Position numbers and translations under genes: made by a program. Shown piece by piece: positions 40,747 through 54,482 of a stretch of 64,000 nucleotides of DNA (the first letter of the stretch is position 1; the number at the start of each line of letters is the position of its first letter). The notes beneath the pieces were generated by a model. That model saw only the letters and a list, made by a program, of their open reading frames with translations, was not told the DNA's origin and did not search any database. The stretch lies in assembly GCF_008831285.2 (NCBI RefSeq), contig NC_045144.1:16789858-16853857 (forward strand), in the 5' to 3' direction. The DNA comes from Nymphaea colorata (taxonomy: Eukaryota > Streptophyta > Magnoliopsida > Nymphaeales > Nymphaeaceae).

Positions 40747-43700
40747 ATGAGGCATGCTCTTCTGTCCACTCTTGTTGTCTCTTTTCTCCTGGTTCCCACT
40801 TCTTCTAAGTCTGCTTGTTACACCTCAATCTTTAGCTTTGGGGACTCTCTTGCTGACACTGGCAACCTGGTGCAATCACTAGTTGGCAGGTATGTGCCTA
40901 TGGCGAACCTCCCTTATGGAGAAACTTTCTTTGGGCACCCCACCGGCAGATGTTCGAATGGAAGGTTAATCATCGATTTCTTAGGTTTGATGAATACTGC
41001 TTTCTCAATTCCATTCTTTCCTTATGATGGTAATGATTTTGTTCAGTTGTTTCCAATTTCTTTGTCAGGTTTAACAATTAAATGGTAATAAACTGCTTCT
41101 ATGTGTGGAATTTCCATGTCCAGTCGCTTCAACCAAACATAGAATTCCTAACTGCGTCTGAATTTCAGAAATGAACTTAATTCTGTTTCAAATGTTCTGG
41201 ATTTTAGGTTCAAATGCATCTTAGTATATGAAGCAACACTCTGGGGCTGAACAGTTCTCTCTTTCCCCTTTATGGCGGAACAAATTAAGTCTCTGTCTGT
41301 CTCTCCTCATTTGAATGAAAGAAAGTGAACAATATTCTACCATCAAAACCCTGTTTATGATCATCTTCTATAACGCTTAGACCAAAGCCTTAAATAAAAA
41401 TCTATTTGGTTGAGGCTATTGGCTTAGCATTAGTGCTACTATTGATCAACAAATTCACCACTCTACTAAATCCAGACTTGTTTTGCAGCCCAGGCATACA
41501 GGCTTCCACTGCTTCCTCCATACCTGGCTGATCCTTATGAGGGTAGAGAATACACCAAAGGAGTGAATTTTGCAGTTGCAGGAGCTACAGCTCTTGACGT
41601 TTCAGATCTTCTGAGCAAGAACATCAGACCCTTGACTAACCACTCACTAAGTGTCCAACTTGGATGGTTTGACAGGCTTTTGCCTTCATTATGCTCTACA
41701 AAAGCAGGTAAGGACAAGTAAAATGTCAATAATTGTATTTGTATAACCATGGATTCAGCAAGGTAATTTCTTGGGCATGCCAAACCTGTTTCTCTGCATT
41801 GTTCCATTAATGAAACATTTTATCTGGTAATCATCTTTCCTTTTCTAGGATGCTTCTCAAATAGCTCTCTTGCTTTACCATTTTCCATGTCGGTGCTTCC
41901 CTTTATTTATTCTTGAAACATGAGCAAACGTAATCAATCGAGTTCCTATAGAAAAAGATTGCTTTGCTTTCCTTTGAAGGATGGGTTTTTATAAAATTAA
42001 AAGGAGCATGGATTGTTTTAGAAAATAGAAGAAAACAAGGTTTTAAGATGACTAACTAGTTTACTAATTGTATGTAAGATGACTTGGATAGAAGAATTTG
42101 AGATCAATGCGAGAGAGAGAGAGAGACAGGCAGAGAGAGGTCATCATGAACCCATGTTTTAAACACTAATTTTAGTTAATTGGTGACCAACGCGCATAAT
42201 TTGGGTAGTATCTCATGGGTGGATTTGCTCTCAAGTCGAAAGGACAGAAACCTATATCGATATGAAAAATGGCGAAACAGAGAAATTATTTCTTTCATTT
42301 AATGAAGTACGGCTCTTATTCGTGGTTATTGATGGCTTCAATGCCTCTGTGACTAACATCTGTTATTCATTCTGGTGCATTGATGGCAAAAGAATGCCAT
42401 GAGTACCTCAGATCGTCGTTATTTCTAGTTGGGGAGATTGGAGGGAACGATTACAACTATGCCTTCTTTCAAGGCATGAGCATCGAAAAGGTCAAGCCTT
42501 ATGTCCATGATGTGGTAACAGCCATTGCAAATGGAGTGAATGTAAGTTGATCTGTTTCACCTTCTTATTTTCCTCTCCATCTAGAAAAAGCTTGAACATA
42601 AATTAAGTTAGATCATCTTCTATTGCGCAATCTTTGCCAACAGAAAACCAATTACCACCCACAAAAGCACACATAGATTAGCATTAATTCACCAAAAGAA
42701 CAGAAGCTTTTGAGTCATTTTTGCTCGAGTTAAACAGGTTTCTATAATTGTGACTGCTCAAGTTAAGACTAGACTGCTGTCTATCTAAGAAAAGTTGTCA
42801 ACTTCAAATTGGTTTTACTTTGCTTCAAGCCTTTTACTTTTTACGTGGCTAGGGGAGCAGCACCTAACGAATCAAGTGAACTGCATGCAGACACTGATAA
42901 AACATGGAGCAATGCAACTAATGGTTCCCGGAAACCTCCCTATCGGCTGCATATCGCTCTACCTAACGATCTTTTCGTCCCGGAATTTGTCAGACTATGA
43001 CCCCAAGATTGGTTGCCTGAAGCACTACAATGAGTTTGCCGTGTACCACAATTCATATCTTCTGGGCACGCTCAAAAGGCTAAGAGAGCAGCACCCACAT
43101 GCAAGAATCATTTATGCTGACTACTACACTGCTGCTATGTCCTTCTTCAAGAACCCCAAAAAATATGGTATGACACTGAATTGAATCAAATTTATTGTTC
43201 TTCTGCAGCCATTTCTAAATTTCATTATGAAAGAGCAGATAGTACCAGCAGCACATTAATGATTCCAAAACATTGGTACATGGGAATAATTCCTGCACTG
43301 ATATTGCAAAGACAAACACTGCCTTAAGTAGCCAGGTGCAAAACTGGTTTTCATTTTAAAGGGCATGCAATTTTCGTTTAGGAACCATCCTTTTACCAAA
43401 ATCTCAAACGACATGCCTCATCTTTTTTTTCTTCTCTCGCATGTGAGATGTCTGCTTTGCTGAGAACTACCAAAAAAAAGCCTCTCAAAGCTAAATCATG
43501 CCATGCTGGAAGTAATGAATCGACGTTGCTATTTTAAATCAAAGAAATACTTTTTTCCCTTCACATTTACAACCGCGTATAGTGCAACCCAAAGGCACCT
43601 TCTGTGTGCTTGTCTCTATTAAATATATATTTACCTCAAATTGCCCATGGAATTGGTTAACCATTGTTGTCGAAGACTACAAGACCAACAATTTCTAACT

Positions 43701-44371
43701 TAAAGTCAAGCTAGAGATCAATCATCAAAGATTAGCTAACAACCATTTTCACCTTCTTATGTCATTCAACATAGAGAGTCTTTCAATTTGTTCAGTTGTA
43801 AATATGCTCATATAAGTACAGTAACAACTTAGCAAGACCTGAAATAAGATCCAAGTTATTGAGCAACACACAGGTGATGGCCAGATCTCATCAAGTGAGA
43901 GAAGACCCTCAACAGAAGGGATTCTTGTGAATTTGTACTATGCATATTAACACAAAATATGAAGAACAAGGGCTTATTGACTTGAAATACAAGATCTTCC
44001 TAGCAATTTACTTTCATAAAAACTTATAGCATCCATAATTCGAATACTCCATTGTTAGAGCACTAACTAGTTTGAATACTAGTACTAATCACGCATGTTG
44101 CTTCATGATCAAGTTTTCCTTTTCTAATATTGCTTTCTTTTCAGGATTTGAAAGTGCTCTGAGAGCCTGTTGTGGTGATGGTGAGCCATACAACTTCAAT
44201 TCCAAGGTTCTTTGCGGACAAAAGGGAATTAAAGCATGTGATGACCCTTCTAGATATGTGAATTGGGATGGAATTCATCTTACTGATAAGGCATACAACT
44301 TGATGGCCAATGGGTTACTCTCTGGCCGATTTGCTCACCCTGTTCCGTTGACTCCCCAATCTTGCAACTAA
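40747..44371 (+). CDS. GDSL esterase/lipase, gene B (5 exons, 369 aa)
   Basis: Exons 40747-40984, 41489-41707, 42393-42541, 42891-43167 and 44145-44371 (total 1110 nt, phases as in gene A). Signal peptide about residues 1-20. Catalytic blocks [10 protein letters not shown] (Ser34), GEIGGNDYN (Asn171) and WDGIHLT (Asp336, His339). Exons 2, 4 and 5 are the same length as in gene A; exon 1 is two codons shorter and exon 3 one codon shorter. An in-frame ATG lies 33 nt upstream (40714), but gene A has no ATG there and the signal peptide fits the inner start. A possible TATA box (tataaata) is at 40394, far upstream. Predicted secreted serine esterase; substrate unknown. Confidence 0.92.
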
Positions 44372-44379
44372 ATACCCAA

Positions 44380-45635
44380 TTTATCTTCATGTTTCGTTTC
44401 ACAGATGGGATTAGTACAAACCTGTGTATTAAACTCTAGCTTCAATGTTCTAATTTGTTTTCAATTGGTCCAATCAATTGGCTCATATACATAATTTTCA
44501 TGCTTAATTAGGCAAGGATCAAACTATGAATTAGTTTTTTCTAATCCAGATCATGTTTATCTAGTTATAAAGTTTTGGAATTGTCACCACACAAGCACTA
44601 TAAAATCCTTTGGTTTGTATGCGCCCAGTATCCGAAGGTCCAAACTCAAGATGAAGCGCATTCATGCTGTATGTGAATTAATTGCACCAATGTCCACTAT
44701 GCTCCTACTATATAGACGAATGCATGAATTGCAATTCAAGCTATTGTACACTGCAACTTCAGCATCCAAATATCCGGAGTCATGTGTCTCTATATATATT
44801 AAATGGATGGTTAAGTCAATATATTATCCGTACAACATTATTAGATGGCTGATCATCATGATGATAAATATATGGTGAGAATAGGAACTTGAACATAGCT
44901 TTCCTAATAAAAATGTAAAGTTTTTTGGTAATGTGAATGTGTTCATGCATTATGGCTATCATGTGGTAATGTGTTAAGAATATGAAACTGGCCTTTCTTA
45001 ATAAAATATGTATACGTTATTAGCAGTAGAATAGTTACGAAATTTATGAGTCGGTGCAAGAATTATCAATTTTAGTGAAGATGTGTTTATATATATATAT
45101 ATATACACACACAAAAAGAGAGAGAGAAGGGAGAGAGAGAGCAAGTATTGATTTGTATTAGGTTACTTATGTAAATCACGTACGTCTGGCAATTTATTGC
45201 AAAAGACATACTAACATGCAATAAATAATAGGCATACGAGGAGGAGTTAACATTGGCTCGTGCATGCGCTACACGGGTACCTACTAGCTAATTTTGAGGT
45301 CATATTAATTTATCCATTACTTTACTTATCCACATAATTTACTATCTCCATGCGATCTCCATTAACCAAAATTTGAAATTAATAATGATTTTTTCTATTG
45401 TAGATAGCATTTATAAGCCATGAAACTAGGTTAAGTTGGTCAAATTTCAAAAAATATAATATAATGTAATGTTCGTAATAATATTGCATCCCTGTGCTAC
45501 TTCCAGAAACTTTTGGAAAAAAATCCACGTCAAGTAAATTACCTTGATACAATGGGAGTTTATTATGTACAATGGGACTTTGCAAGTAAAACAATGACTC
45601 CGATTGAGAAGTACATCAATTTTCATGAAATTTTG
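44380..45635. other. Downstream of GDSL B, no gene
   Basis: 44400-44940 matches the region after GDSL A. A (TA)n, (CA), (GA) mixed tract is at 45089-45145. 45380-45500 is alignable with 33780-33900. Confidence 0.5.
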
Positions 45636-45639
45636 TTGT

Positions 45640-46345
45640 CCTTAAGGGCCAGTTTGGCAATCAAAACAATATGTAACTGTTTCATGCATATGATCCAAAT
45701 ATTAAGGCAAATCATGGAAAACCTTCAAAAGAATTCTACAAATCTGCTTATACTTTTAGGTAGATCATGAAACAGTTGCATGCATTTAACCCAAAAATTG
45801 ATTAGATTCATTGGGAGTTTAAATAATGTTCCATTAATTTTGTTCACTTTTTGGGGCAGTAATTGATATTGTCCCCAAATAGCCCCCTAAGAAGTAGATT
45901 CATGGACACCTAATTCTATTGTTCTATAAATCTATCCAAAACTTCGAGTTAGATTTACGGAATATTCACATAGTGTTCCAACTGCCAAATGATCCATAAG
46001 GGGCTGTTTGGCAATGAATATGTTTGAATTTTTGGGGCATATTCATAAAACAGTTATAAAGAATTCTCATTACCAAAGAGCCCCTGAATCTGTCCAAAAG
46101 ATTGGGTCAACTTCATAGAATATTAATACTAGTGCTCCATGAATCTGCCTTAGATTCATAAAATATTTACAAAGTGTCATTGCAGCAACTAAAACATTTA
46201 TAAAGTGCTCTATGAATACAACTAAAGATTGGGCCCACTTCATGAACACCTAATTTTAGTGTTATATGAATCAGTTCAATCCCTAAGAAGACTCATCCAA
46301 CACATACAGAGTGTTCCAACTGCCAAATGAACTTGAAATATGATA
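45640..46345. repeat. Cluster of tandem or nested MITE copies
   Basis: 'gggccagtttggcaat' at about 45646 and 'ggggctgtttggcaatg' at about 46001 are left-end words. 'gtgttccaactgccaaatga' at about 45976 and again near 46313 are right-end words. The interior repeats 'tgaatctatcc' and 'agattcat' many times. This reads as two adjacent copies of the family seen at 30759. Confidence 0.55.
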
Positions 46346-46349
46346 GGTA

Positions 46350-48470
46350 GTCAAAGTTGTATCAAGGAAAAGGATTTACGTGTATGATGAAGGACAAGGG
46401 ATACACTTCATGATCTTGAAGAGGAAACTTTCTACCATTGTTTTTTCTTGGAAAGTTTTTAAAACAGGTAAAGTCGTAGCATATAAAGACATATGAACAG
46501 GTGCTAACACCTTCACGTACATGCAAAACAATCATAACTAGACCATGCTCCTTCTTTATCTCAGCCTCTTTTCTGTACCAATTTCTTCGTACTGGTGTTT
46601 GGTAGTAAGAAGCACAATACTCCTATTTAAATCTGGTTAGGTCTAATGGATCTCTAAATTTTTTGTTTCCAAATTTTTTCACTCGTCTTCTTATATAGAG
46701 TGGAATATTTCTTAGGGTGTACCTCTAGCTACCAGAACCCTAGTTTCGTAAAGCACAAGATTTATCTAGAGCAAAGGCATTATTATCTACCCTAAACCGA
46801 GCTCCTACCTAATTACTTTCTATTATTTAGTTTCAACAGAGAAAGAATATATTTGGTATTTTGATTTTGCGTGAGTAGAAGTATTTCATCTGATTGCTTA
46901 CAGGAGAGCTTATACTCTCATCCAACTCATTTTTCCTCCAAGATATAGGATTGACTTTGATGTCTTGGCATGCCACCCCCACCATGCTTCAATTTGTGTG
47001 CAAGTAGCTCGTCTTTTATAGCACAAGGGGTTGAGTACACCTGAAGGATTCAAAAGGAAAACTTGCTGCCTACCAGCTTCCATCCCAACTATTGCGACCT
47101 GCTCACGGAACGGTGGTTGATTATCATCTCAAACTCATTAGTCATGTTAAATCGAAAAGAAATTAGAGTTGATAATTAAACTTAAGTCCATTAATCAAGG
47201 ATACATAATCTTATAATTAATGCTCGTGCTGCAGTAAGAACTTGAATTAAGTTCCGTATTTGCTAAATTAGAATACAAATCTAATTAATCCTAAGAAGAT
47301 TATGGGTACTGCTTTCTCAATTGTATGACCGGGCACTGCTCGCTTCTGAGTCTCCGTTCATCTTTTTTTTTTTTTCAAAATTTCTCAATACGTCTACTTC
47401 TTTCTGAATTTTCTGATAAATTAACCTTTTAGAGCCACCACCGAGAAATTGAAGGCACATCATGATGTTATGATGTTAACATGAGAAGGCATGTTCCCAC
47501 GTTTTAATAGCATTGACATTTTGATAATTCTATAGGGGCGAACTTTTTCACATTCCAGTTTTGCGGTCATGAAGAGAGGGGTCCTCCATTTAACTTGCAG
47601 GAGCATTTTAGTTTTTTTATCTCATCATCTCTTAGGGACCATAACATATAACCTGTTTTTCCTTAAAATAGAAAAGTTAAAGGTGAAACTAATTTCTTTA
47701 CAGCACAGTAAAAGCAAAATGTCCTTAAAAAACTTTTTCCTGAAACAAAATTCAATCAACACAGATCTTCCTGCCCAAACCATAAGATTGACATAAAAAT
47801 AATTTTCTAGAGTTACCCTGACATCTGAAGCTTGGATTGTTGAGAGAAAAGCAAAGGTGGAAACCAAATTAGATGTGATGAAAATGTTCATTACTTTTTT
47901 TTTCCTTGTTATTCTTTTTTGATCCATCATGTTGGATCGATCGGTCCTGATTACATTGTTAGATAACTTTGAAAAGGTAAAATCACCATTCAATTTTTCT
48001 CTCTCTATATATAATTTTGAATCATGAATCTAGAGATAACATACATGTAGGAACATCTACATCAAATCTAAACCGAGTAATCTAAGATGGGACGGTCCAA
48101 ATTTTTCTCCTTCATCCCTCCCTCTTCCACGTGCTGCAAAGGGGAGCCACCGAGGCTCCTCCTTTTGCTCTACCCGCCTGTGACGGCAGGGGAGGAGCTG
48201 CCGGGCTCCTTCTTTTGCAAGACGAGAGAGAGAATGAGAGGGAAAAGGGAGGGCCATCTAGATTGTAAATCTGATGGCCTAGATTTGATGTTCTTAGATG
48301 ACTAGATTGAGGCAAGAAATCAAGAACTAAAATGCTCTTGTGCTTGATAAAAGGGACGACTAGATCTCCCTTTTGCAAAAATAAAAAATAAAAATATGCG
48401 ATTTCTGAAAATGATGTCTAAATCACCTGGGCTTTTTTCCAAGCCTGTGTGTTTTTAGGCAGGTAGAGAT
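46350..48470. other. Intergenic, includes the second module spacer block
   Basis: 46370-46555 is the copy of 34770-35085. 48080-48250 is a GC-richer stretch with short overlapping frames in both directions and no recognisable domain. No gene is supported. Confidence 0.45.
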
Positions 48471-48473
48471 GTC

Positions 48474-48785
48474 AACATATCTGATTTGGATCAGATATTT
48501 GATGGAAATGTTTCAAATATGATCCGATTAAGAAATGACATCCAAAGATTCGGGTTTGGATCAGATTTAAGTTTAAATAAATATCCTTCATCCAATGCTC
48601 ATATGTTTTGAAGATTGGCAAGATTCTATTCAATGTTGGCATTCAGATTCAGATACGAATGTACAAATGACACTTGGATTAAGAATTGGATTTCAGATAT
48701 GACTTTTTTTTTATTCAAATTCAAATATATGAATATATGAAAAAGTGGATATGGTATGTCTGATTAAAATCCAATCCATTGACTA
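48474..48785. mobile_element. Ac/Ds-like MITE, right end eroded
   Basis: Left end TAGAGATGTCAAC, interior of gatttggatcagat and aattcaaat words, and right end stopping at 'ccattgac' without 'atccc'. Same family as 6220-6642. Confidence 0.6.
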
Positions 48786-49317
48786 CACACGAATGATGAA
48801 TTTGAGAAATGTCTAAAAGGTAAATGTTAACAGAGAAAAATAGTCAAGATAGGCAAAAGAGAAAAAAAAAAGGAATCACGAACGAAGCCTTCTTTGCATC
48901 GTTATACCGTCTCCTTCTTTGTTCTCCAATATTATTGCCGCCTTCTGACGGCATGTTGGTCTATTTGGAAGCTTGCTTTTCTCCCGCGCGTTCCCTGCTT
49001 GCTTCCTATCTCGATGGCTGCATCCTAAGAGATGTTTTTCCTCTTGGTGCGCTACCGGAGGCAATGTTGCAAACATTGGTTCTTGAACCGAATCGGCAGG
49101 GTTACCACTCAATTGGTTGTGAACCAGTCAAAAATAATTACAAAGATTTGAAAACTTCAATAAAAATATATAAAATGAATGAACGATATTAAACTACTTT
49201 ATAAAGAAACTATTTTGAAATATGTGATGCCTTTTGACCAGCCACCAATGGTCAGCTTGCCACCAATTCGATTAGAACTAGCTGACCCTCAACATCTGCT
49301 TAGGGTCTTCTCCATTT

Positions 49318-49354
<37 letters not shown>

Positions 49355-49740
49355 TGAAAATACTAATAGCAAAAAAATATATATGACCATACATGATAAA
49401 CGAATTGAAAGTAATATAAGGGTAAATGAAAATGGATGGCGTATTGACAACAGCATTGTTATAATGTTATGTTTTCTTATTCTAAAAACATATATACAAT
49501 GAGTGGAGAAGTGTGAGGATTCCAAAACGGACAAATTGAAAGAATCGATCATGAAGCGGAGGCGAAGTGAATTATTTGCAGTGAAACATTGTTAAGTGAA
49601 TTACTGAAATGCTGGCCTTCCCACGTTTGAGAAACAGTTTCTGTAAGCTACATTCCTGGCCCTTTCTGTAAGGACGTTTCAGGTAAATATAGAGCGGCGT
49701 GAGGTGATTAGGTGGCCTTCTTTGGACTGTTGTGAATTTT
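48786..49740. other. Upstream region of X8 gene 2, duplicated
   Basis: 48795-49130 matches 35770-36095 upstream of X8 gene 1 (tctaaaaggtaaatg, gccttctgacggcatgtt, actcaattggttgtgaacc), and its first part matches 58615-58670 upstream of gene 3. A (TA)n run is at 49319-49352. No gene. Confidence 0.6.
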
Positions 49741-49746
49741 TTCATC

Positions 49747-49753
49747 TATAAAT
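49747..49753 (+). promoter_or_regulatory. TATA box of X8 gene 2
   Basis: TATAAAT in the context catcTATAAATtgggacgc, 88 bp before the ATG. Confidence 0.7.
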
Positions 49754-49834
49754 TGGGACGCTTCCTCTCACTCTCACTTGCAAGAGCATCATACACCACC
49801 TGAACATCAGTCTTTCTTCTTCTGCTAGAGTAAT

Positions 49835-51301
49835 ATGGCGTCTAGAGTGACCATGACTCCCTTCGCAGTTGTTCTTCTGATGTTCATCTCGACTTATGGT
49901 ACTGATCTCTTACTATTGCTTTTGTATCATACAGTGTATATTGTTCCCTCTTGTTGTTTCTCTTCCTCATTTTGAACAGTTTTTTGCTGATCAGTTTGTT
50001 GATATATCTTGTAAATTGCGGATAGAATTTTCACATTAGTTTTAAGTTCTTCATTGATAGTTTCTCACTTTGTTTCGATGACTGACGATTTTTCAGGATC
50101 GTTGGTGAAGGTGGCAAATGGGCAGGTACTTTTATACATTCTGCAATGGCTGCATTTCATTCTGTTTATACAACTTCCATTTTTCGTCTCTTCTGCTGCT
50201 GCAGAATTCGTGTCCTTAACCTTCTGGTCCAGTTTTCCATACTGTCTGCCTCTATTTTATTCTTTTTTCTCTGATCCCACTTTGAGTAGACTCAATTCTT
50301 ATGGACTGTCTTGCTTCTTCTGAGGTCCCTATTTGTTTTCATTCCATCTTAAAAATTTTACATTGGAAGAACTGAAACAGAGCTCAGTTCTACATGTACC
50401 AAAAAAGCTCGGTCATTTTCCTTATCATCTGAAGAAGGACAAAGTTGCTGACAAGCTGCTGACGTTTTATTTATACATGGTTGCGAACAGAACAATACCT
50501 GGTGCATAGCGAGGCCCTCTGCTGAGCAAACTGTGCTTCAGAACAACATTGACTTCGCATGCTCCAATGGCGTCGACTGCAGCGTGCTGGCTTCAGGTCA
50601 GGCCTGCTCTCTCCCGGACACCATAATCAACCATGCCTCCGTTGTCATGAACCTCTATTACAGTGCCAATGGCAGGCAGCCCTACACTTGTAGCTTTGCC
50701 AATTCTGGCCTCATCACCACTGTAGATCCGAGTAAGCCTTCTTCCTCCTCCTCATCTCTCCACTGCTAAACACTTAGATGCTATATATATACAGAACAAA
50801 ATAAACCCTTGATCTTTTCCAAATCAAGCAGAAAAAAAAAGTGAAAAACCAATACCAGATGTCAGAAATGCCTATCACATTATTCTTCTTGATTTTCTTT
50901 CAACAATCTAAAAATGATAAAGAGCAGAGACTGTTCCTTCCGTCTATAGCCTCTAATGTCTATATATATAAAAACAAAAATAGGCAGGCCAACTTGAAAT
51001 CTCAGGTTATGCATCTTGAAATTCCACAATAAGATGAACCTTATGTAACTGTTGGGCTAGTGTACTTTATGCCCTTATATTCAGGGAAAAAAAAAATTAC
51101 AGTATAGATCCTATTGGGAAAATCACAAAATTTTGTTCACCTTTGGGAATTATAAACAAAAGGTAGGCCTAAAAAGGAAATCTCCCTTTTCCTTAGGTGT
51201 GAATGAATAGGAAATCCCTTTCCAAGTAAGTGAAATTACCTAGCAGATCAAACTAATGCAGTTCCTATTTTGCAGGCTATGGCAGCTGTGTCTATCCGTG
51301 A
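49835..51301 (+). CDS. Short secreted X8-domain protein, gene 2 (4 exons, 119 aa)
   Basis: Exons 49835-49898, 50097-50125, 50491-50731 and 51276-51301, exactly the exon lengths of gene 1 (64, 29, 241, 26 nt). Signal peptide about residues 1-21, then the X8 domain with all six cysteines, ending YGSCVYP. Changes from gene 1 are few in the domain (AEQT for EET region, SGQAC for PGQRC) and more frequent in the leader. It is predicted to be a cell-wall beta-1,3-glucan binder like gene 1. Confidence 0.9.
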
Positions 51302-51309
51302 AGATGCTT

Positions 51310-52255
51310 CAGCTGGGAAATAACAGTGCAGAATCTACCATGAATAATTGTTAGCTTATAGTGCTGCAGCAGCCGCCGCTGCTATCTGGTCCCTCTATTT
51401 TGTAGAATTCTGGATTAGGAAAGGTGTGTGATAGCTTTGCCATTCACATTCAATGCCCGCTGTAGTTTAATGTGTTGCTCACACTTGCTTATGCTTGGTC
51501 AGAGCAATACGTATTGCAGAAAATAATTTTTTGATTGCATCTACCTGCTGCAGATGTCTGAGGAGTCTGAACACTTCTATTAAAGCTCAAACATAATTAC
51601 ATAAGCAACAGTTTGAAAAAGAAAGTATAAGCAACCATGATGGGATCTTTCATTCCTGTAGAATATGCAAATCTGGAGGATGACTTCATATATCAACACT
51701 AGAACAACATAAGACTCGTGCCATCAAGCATAAATACAAATCGAGTTGACATAATTCACATAAAGCTTTCAAGCCATGGCAGAAATCGAGAATCCTTCTT
51801 AATTTCTTATATCTTCTCTGCCAAAATGAAAATTTTTCAAATTGTTTCCACTTTGCATTTGTTAGATATCCAGGATACTGTCAGGTCCTTGGCATGAGAA
51901 TCCCCAACTTATTAAGACCCACCATATCTGCGAAGATAAAATGAGATTTCTTATAAATTCCTGCACATAAGGCCCCAAGAATAGGAAGCAGAAGGCAGAC
52001 AATATATGAACTTCTTAACGCATGTATCACTAAATCCTAAATAAATACAAAAGAGAAACTTATGAAAAAGCCCAATTGACCATACTATAGGCCTTTGCAT
52101 GTCTTCTTAATACGATAATAGCAACGCAGAACACTAGCGTGAGCCCAACATCTCATCGGTCTTGAGAACCGTTTCATGAATGAACCTAGCATAATTGCGC
52201 AACGGGGACCATTTGTTGAATGAAACTCTGAGTGAAGGAGAAGTTCCATCATTCC
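51310..52255. other. Downstream of X8 gene 2, no gene
   Basis: The first 380 bp match the region after X8 gene 1. The rest is unrecognised AT-rich DNA. No third GDSL gene was found between here and X8 gene 3. Confidence 0.5.
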
Positions 52256-52258
52256 TTG

Positions 52259-52722
52259 TGGGGATGCCAATGGATCAGTATCTGAATTGGATATGTTGTA
52301 ACCGTATCCATTTTCTGAACGAAGAAAGTCATATCAGAATCCAAATCCAAAATCTGATTTTACGATCCGTATCTACTTTTCGGGTATTCACATATTCAAA
52401 TTCGAAGATGAACAAAGAAAAGTCATATCCAAATCCAAATCTGAAATCAGATTTCAAATGACTGTTTTTTATATCCATATTTGAATGCAAATCCCAATTT
52501 TTAACCAAATCTTGCCAATGGCTAGAATATTTAGTTAAAACTAAATCCATTAAATCTGAATTCGGTCTTGTATATCCAAATTAGAATATGATCGGATGTC
52601 ATTTCTTAAATCTGAATCAAATCCAATTTAGTAATCAGTTATTAATTTTTTTTTCATATCCAATTTTTTCAAAACCGTTCAGCTGGATATCTGATTTAAA
52701 TCAGATACGTTTGACATCCCTA
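52259..52722. mobile_element. Ac/Ds-like MITE with atccgaat-type repeats
   Basis: Ends TGGGGATGCCAA and TTGACATCCCTA form an inverted pair. The interior is full of aaatccaaat/ggatatctgattt words. Flanking octamers do not match, so no TSD remains visible. Confidence 0.65.
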
Positions 52723-53549
52723 CCTAGTTATAGAATCCTACTTAGGGTGAGCGATCTTATACAACCAACTATGACAAAAGAAGAACATCCAGAAAAAAAA
52801 GGCACTCAAGACAATCTTGGTCTTAACCATTTTCACTAATATCTTCACCAATAAGTTAACCAAACCCAACATGCCATCTCTGTGCCTTGTGCACTGTAAG
52901 GTTTCCCCTAAGTTTGACATTGTTACCATTCTTCCCTATTAACAGGTTGATCAGCTTAATATTAGTCTGAGTTGATGTAAAACAACATTCAGCTAAATTC
53001 TTCATTAACTTTCCATTGAAAGAAACCTTAGAGAACATATTTTAAAAATTTTCGCAAGTGTCTGCTGACTTCAGAATAAAGCACCTGACGGTGCATTATT
53101 CTTCTTGGCGTAAACGTTTTTCTTTCACTAGCATGAACAGTACGTTTTGCATGCGCTGTCATTCTTCGGATCTAGTGTCCTTATGTCTCTCTCTCTATGT
53201 GTGTGTAATTTTTTGGAAAATCTAAGAGTAAGAGCACTCAAAAGTATAGGAATAAAATATATAATCAAAGAAATATCATGTCCACTAAAAGCTAGCTTTT
53301 CATGGAAATACTGCACCACTAAGGAGCCGTGCTTCAATACCTGTTCTGAAATGCTTTATAAAAATTGTTTCAATCTAGTTTTTTTTTAATGTTTACTTAG
53401 AAGAAAGGAAACGGCCTTGCGTAAATCCTCCAAGCGTATGCCATTATGCCTCTAAGTTTGGCTTATTTTTGGATTTGGGTGGATTTACGGGACATCTTTC
53501 AATTCGGATGTCGTGTTCGACACCGTTTTTAATCCAAAAGAATAACACA

Positions 53550-53870
53550 TTGAAATGTGGTAGCAATAATGAGATTCTAACCTTGGATTTGGAATGTGAT
53601 AGCAATCATGAGATTCGAACCTTGGATCCCTTATGAGCTGACTGGTTGCGCTATGCCATCATCCTGAAAGCCCATAGTACTATACTCTCAACCCTTACAC
53701 GCTCAACAGGTAAAACTTACACTCCTCTCAACCCTTAAACGCTCAACACGTAAAACTTACACTCTCAACGGTAAGGACTAAGGAGGGTAATGCCCATGAG
53801 AATCGAACCTAACGCGACCTTTCCATGTGCTGCAGATCCAACCAGTTACATTAAACAATAGTTGGCAAAG
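53550..53870 (-). mobile_element. Two tRNA-like SINE heads (candidates) with short tandem repeats
   Basis: On the minus strand A-box-like 'tggcatagcgcaaccag' (53642-53658) is followed by B-box-like 'ggttcgaatctc' (53610-53621), and 'tgtaactggttgga' (53837-53850) is followed by 'ggttcgattctc' (53798-53809). Between them the phrase 'cgctcaaca.gtaaaacttac' is repeated in tandem (53699 and 53740). No complete tRNA fold is visible. Confidence 0.4.
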
Positions 53871-54035
53871 ATGAATTACCAAATGGTTTCGAACTTACAC
53901 GTAAATGTTTCATCCCTACATGCCATCCCAACCATATTGTATTGGCCACAAGATGGGGTAATTGAAAAATAAAGGTTCAAGGTTTTGTGAAGGGCAGTCG
54001 ATATATATATATAGTTCTTCACAAACTCATGTAAA

Positions 54036-54482
54036 TAGGGATGTCAACTGATCGGATTCGGATCAGATATATCCTTAATCATATCTGCTTTTTTGGATAT
54101 TCATATATTCGGATTCAAATTTGGATTCGAATTCAAATAAAGAAAAGTCATATCCGAATCCAAATCTAAAATCCAATTTTACAATCCAAATTCGATCCGA
54201 ATCCGTTTTTTATATTTATATCCAAATCCGAATTTTGACGAATTTTGCCAATTTTTCAAATTTAATAGCATTAGATACACGGTATTTGTCTAAAAATGTA
54301 TCTGATCTGAGTCCGTATTTGAACCCAATTGGATATCTATGTATGTCCGAATCCGATCAGATTTCATTTATTAAACCCAAATCCAATCCAATTTCTTTGA
54401 TATTAAATTGTTTTCAATATCCGATTTTTTTGGATCAGTTTGGTCTGATATCCGTTTCAAATAGGATATATTGACATCCTTA
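54036..54482. mobile_element. Ac/Ds-like MITE, complete ends
   Basis: TAGGGATGTCAA at the left and TTGACATCCTTA at the right (11 of 12 paired). The interior has dense atccgaatcc/ggattcgga words in both orientations. The ends are close to the Ac/Ds terminus. Flanks catgtaaa and gggttaaa share only their ends. Confidence 0.7.
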
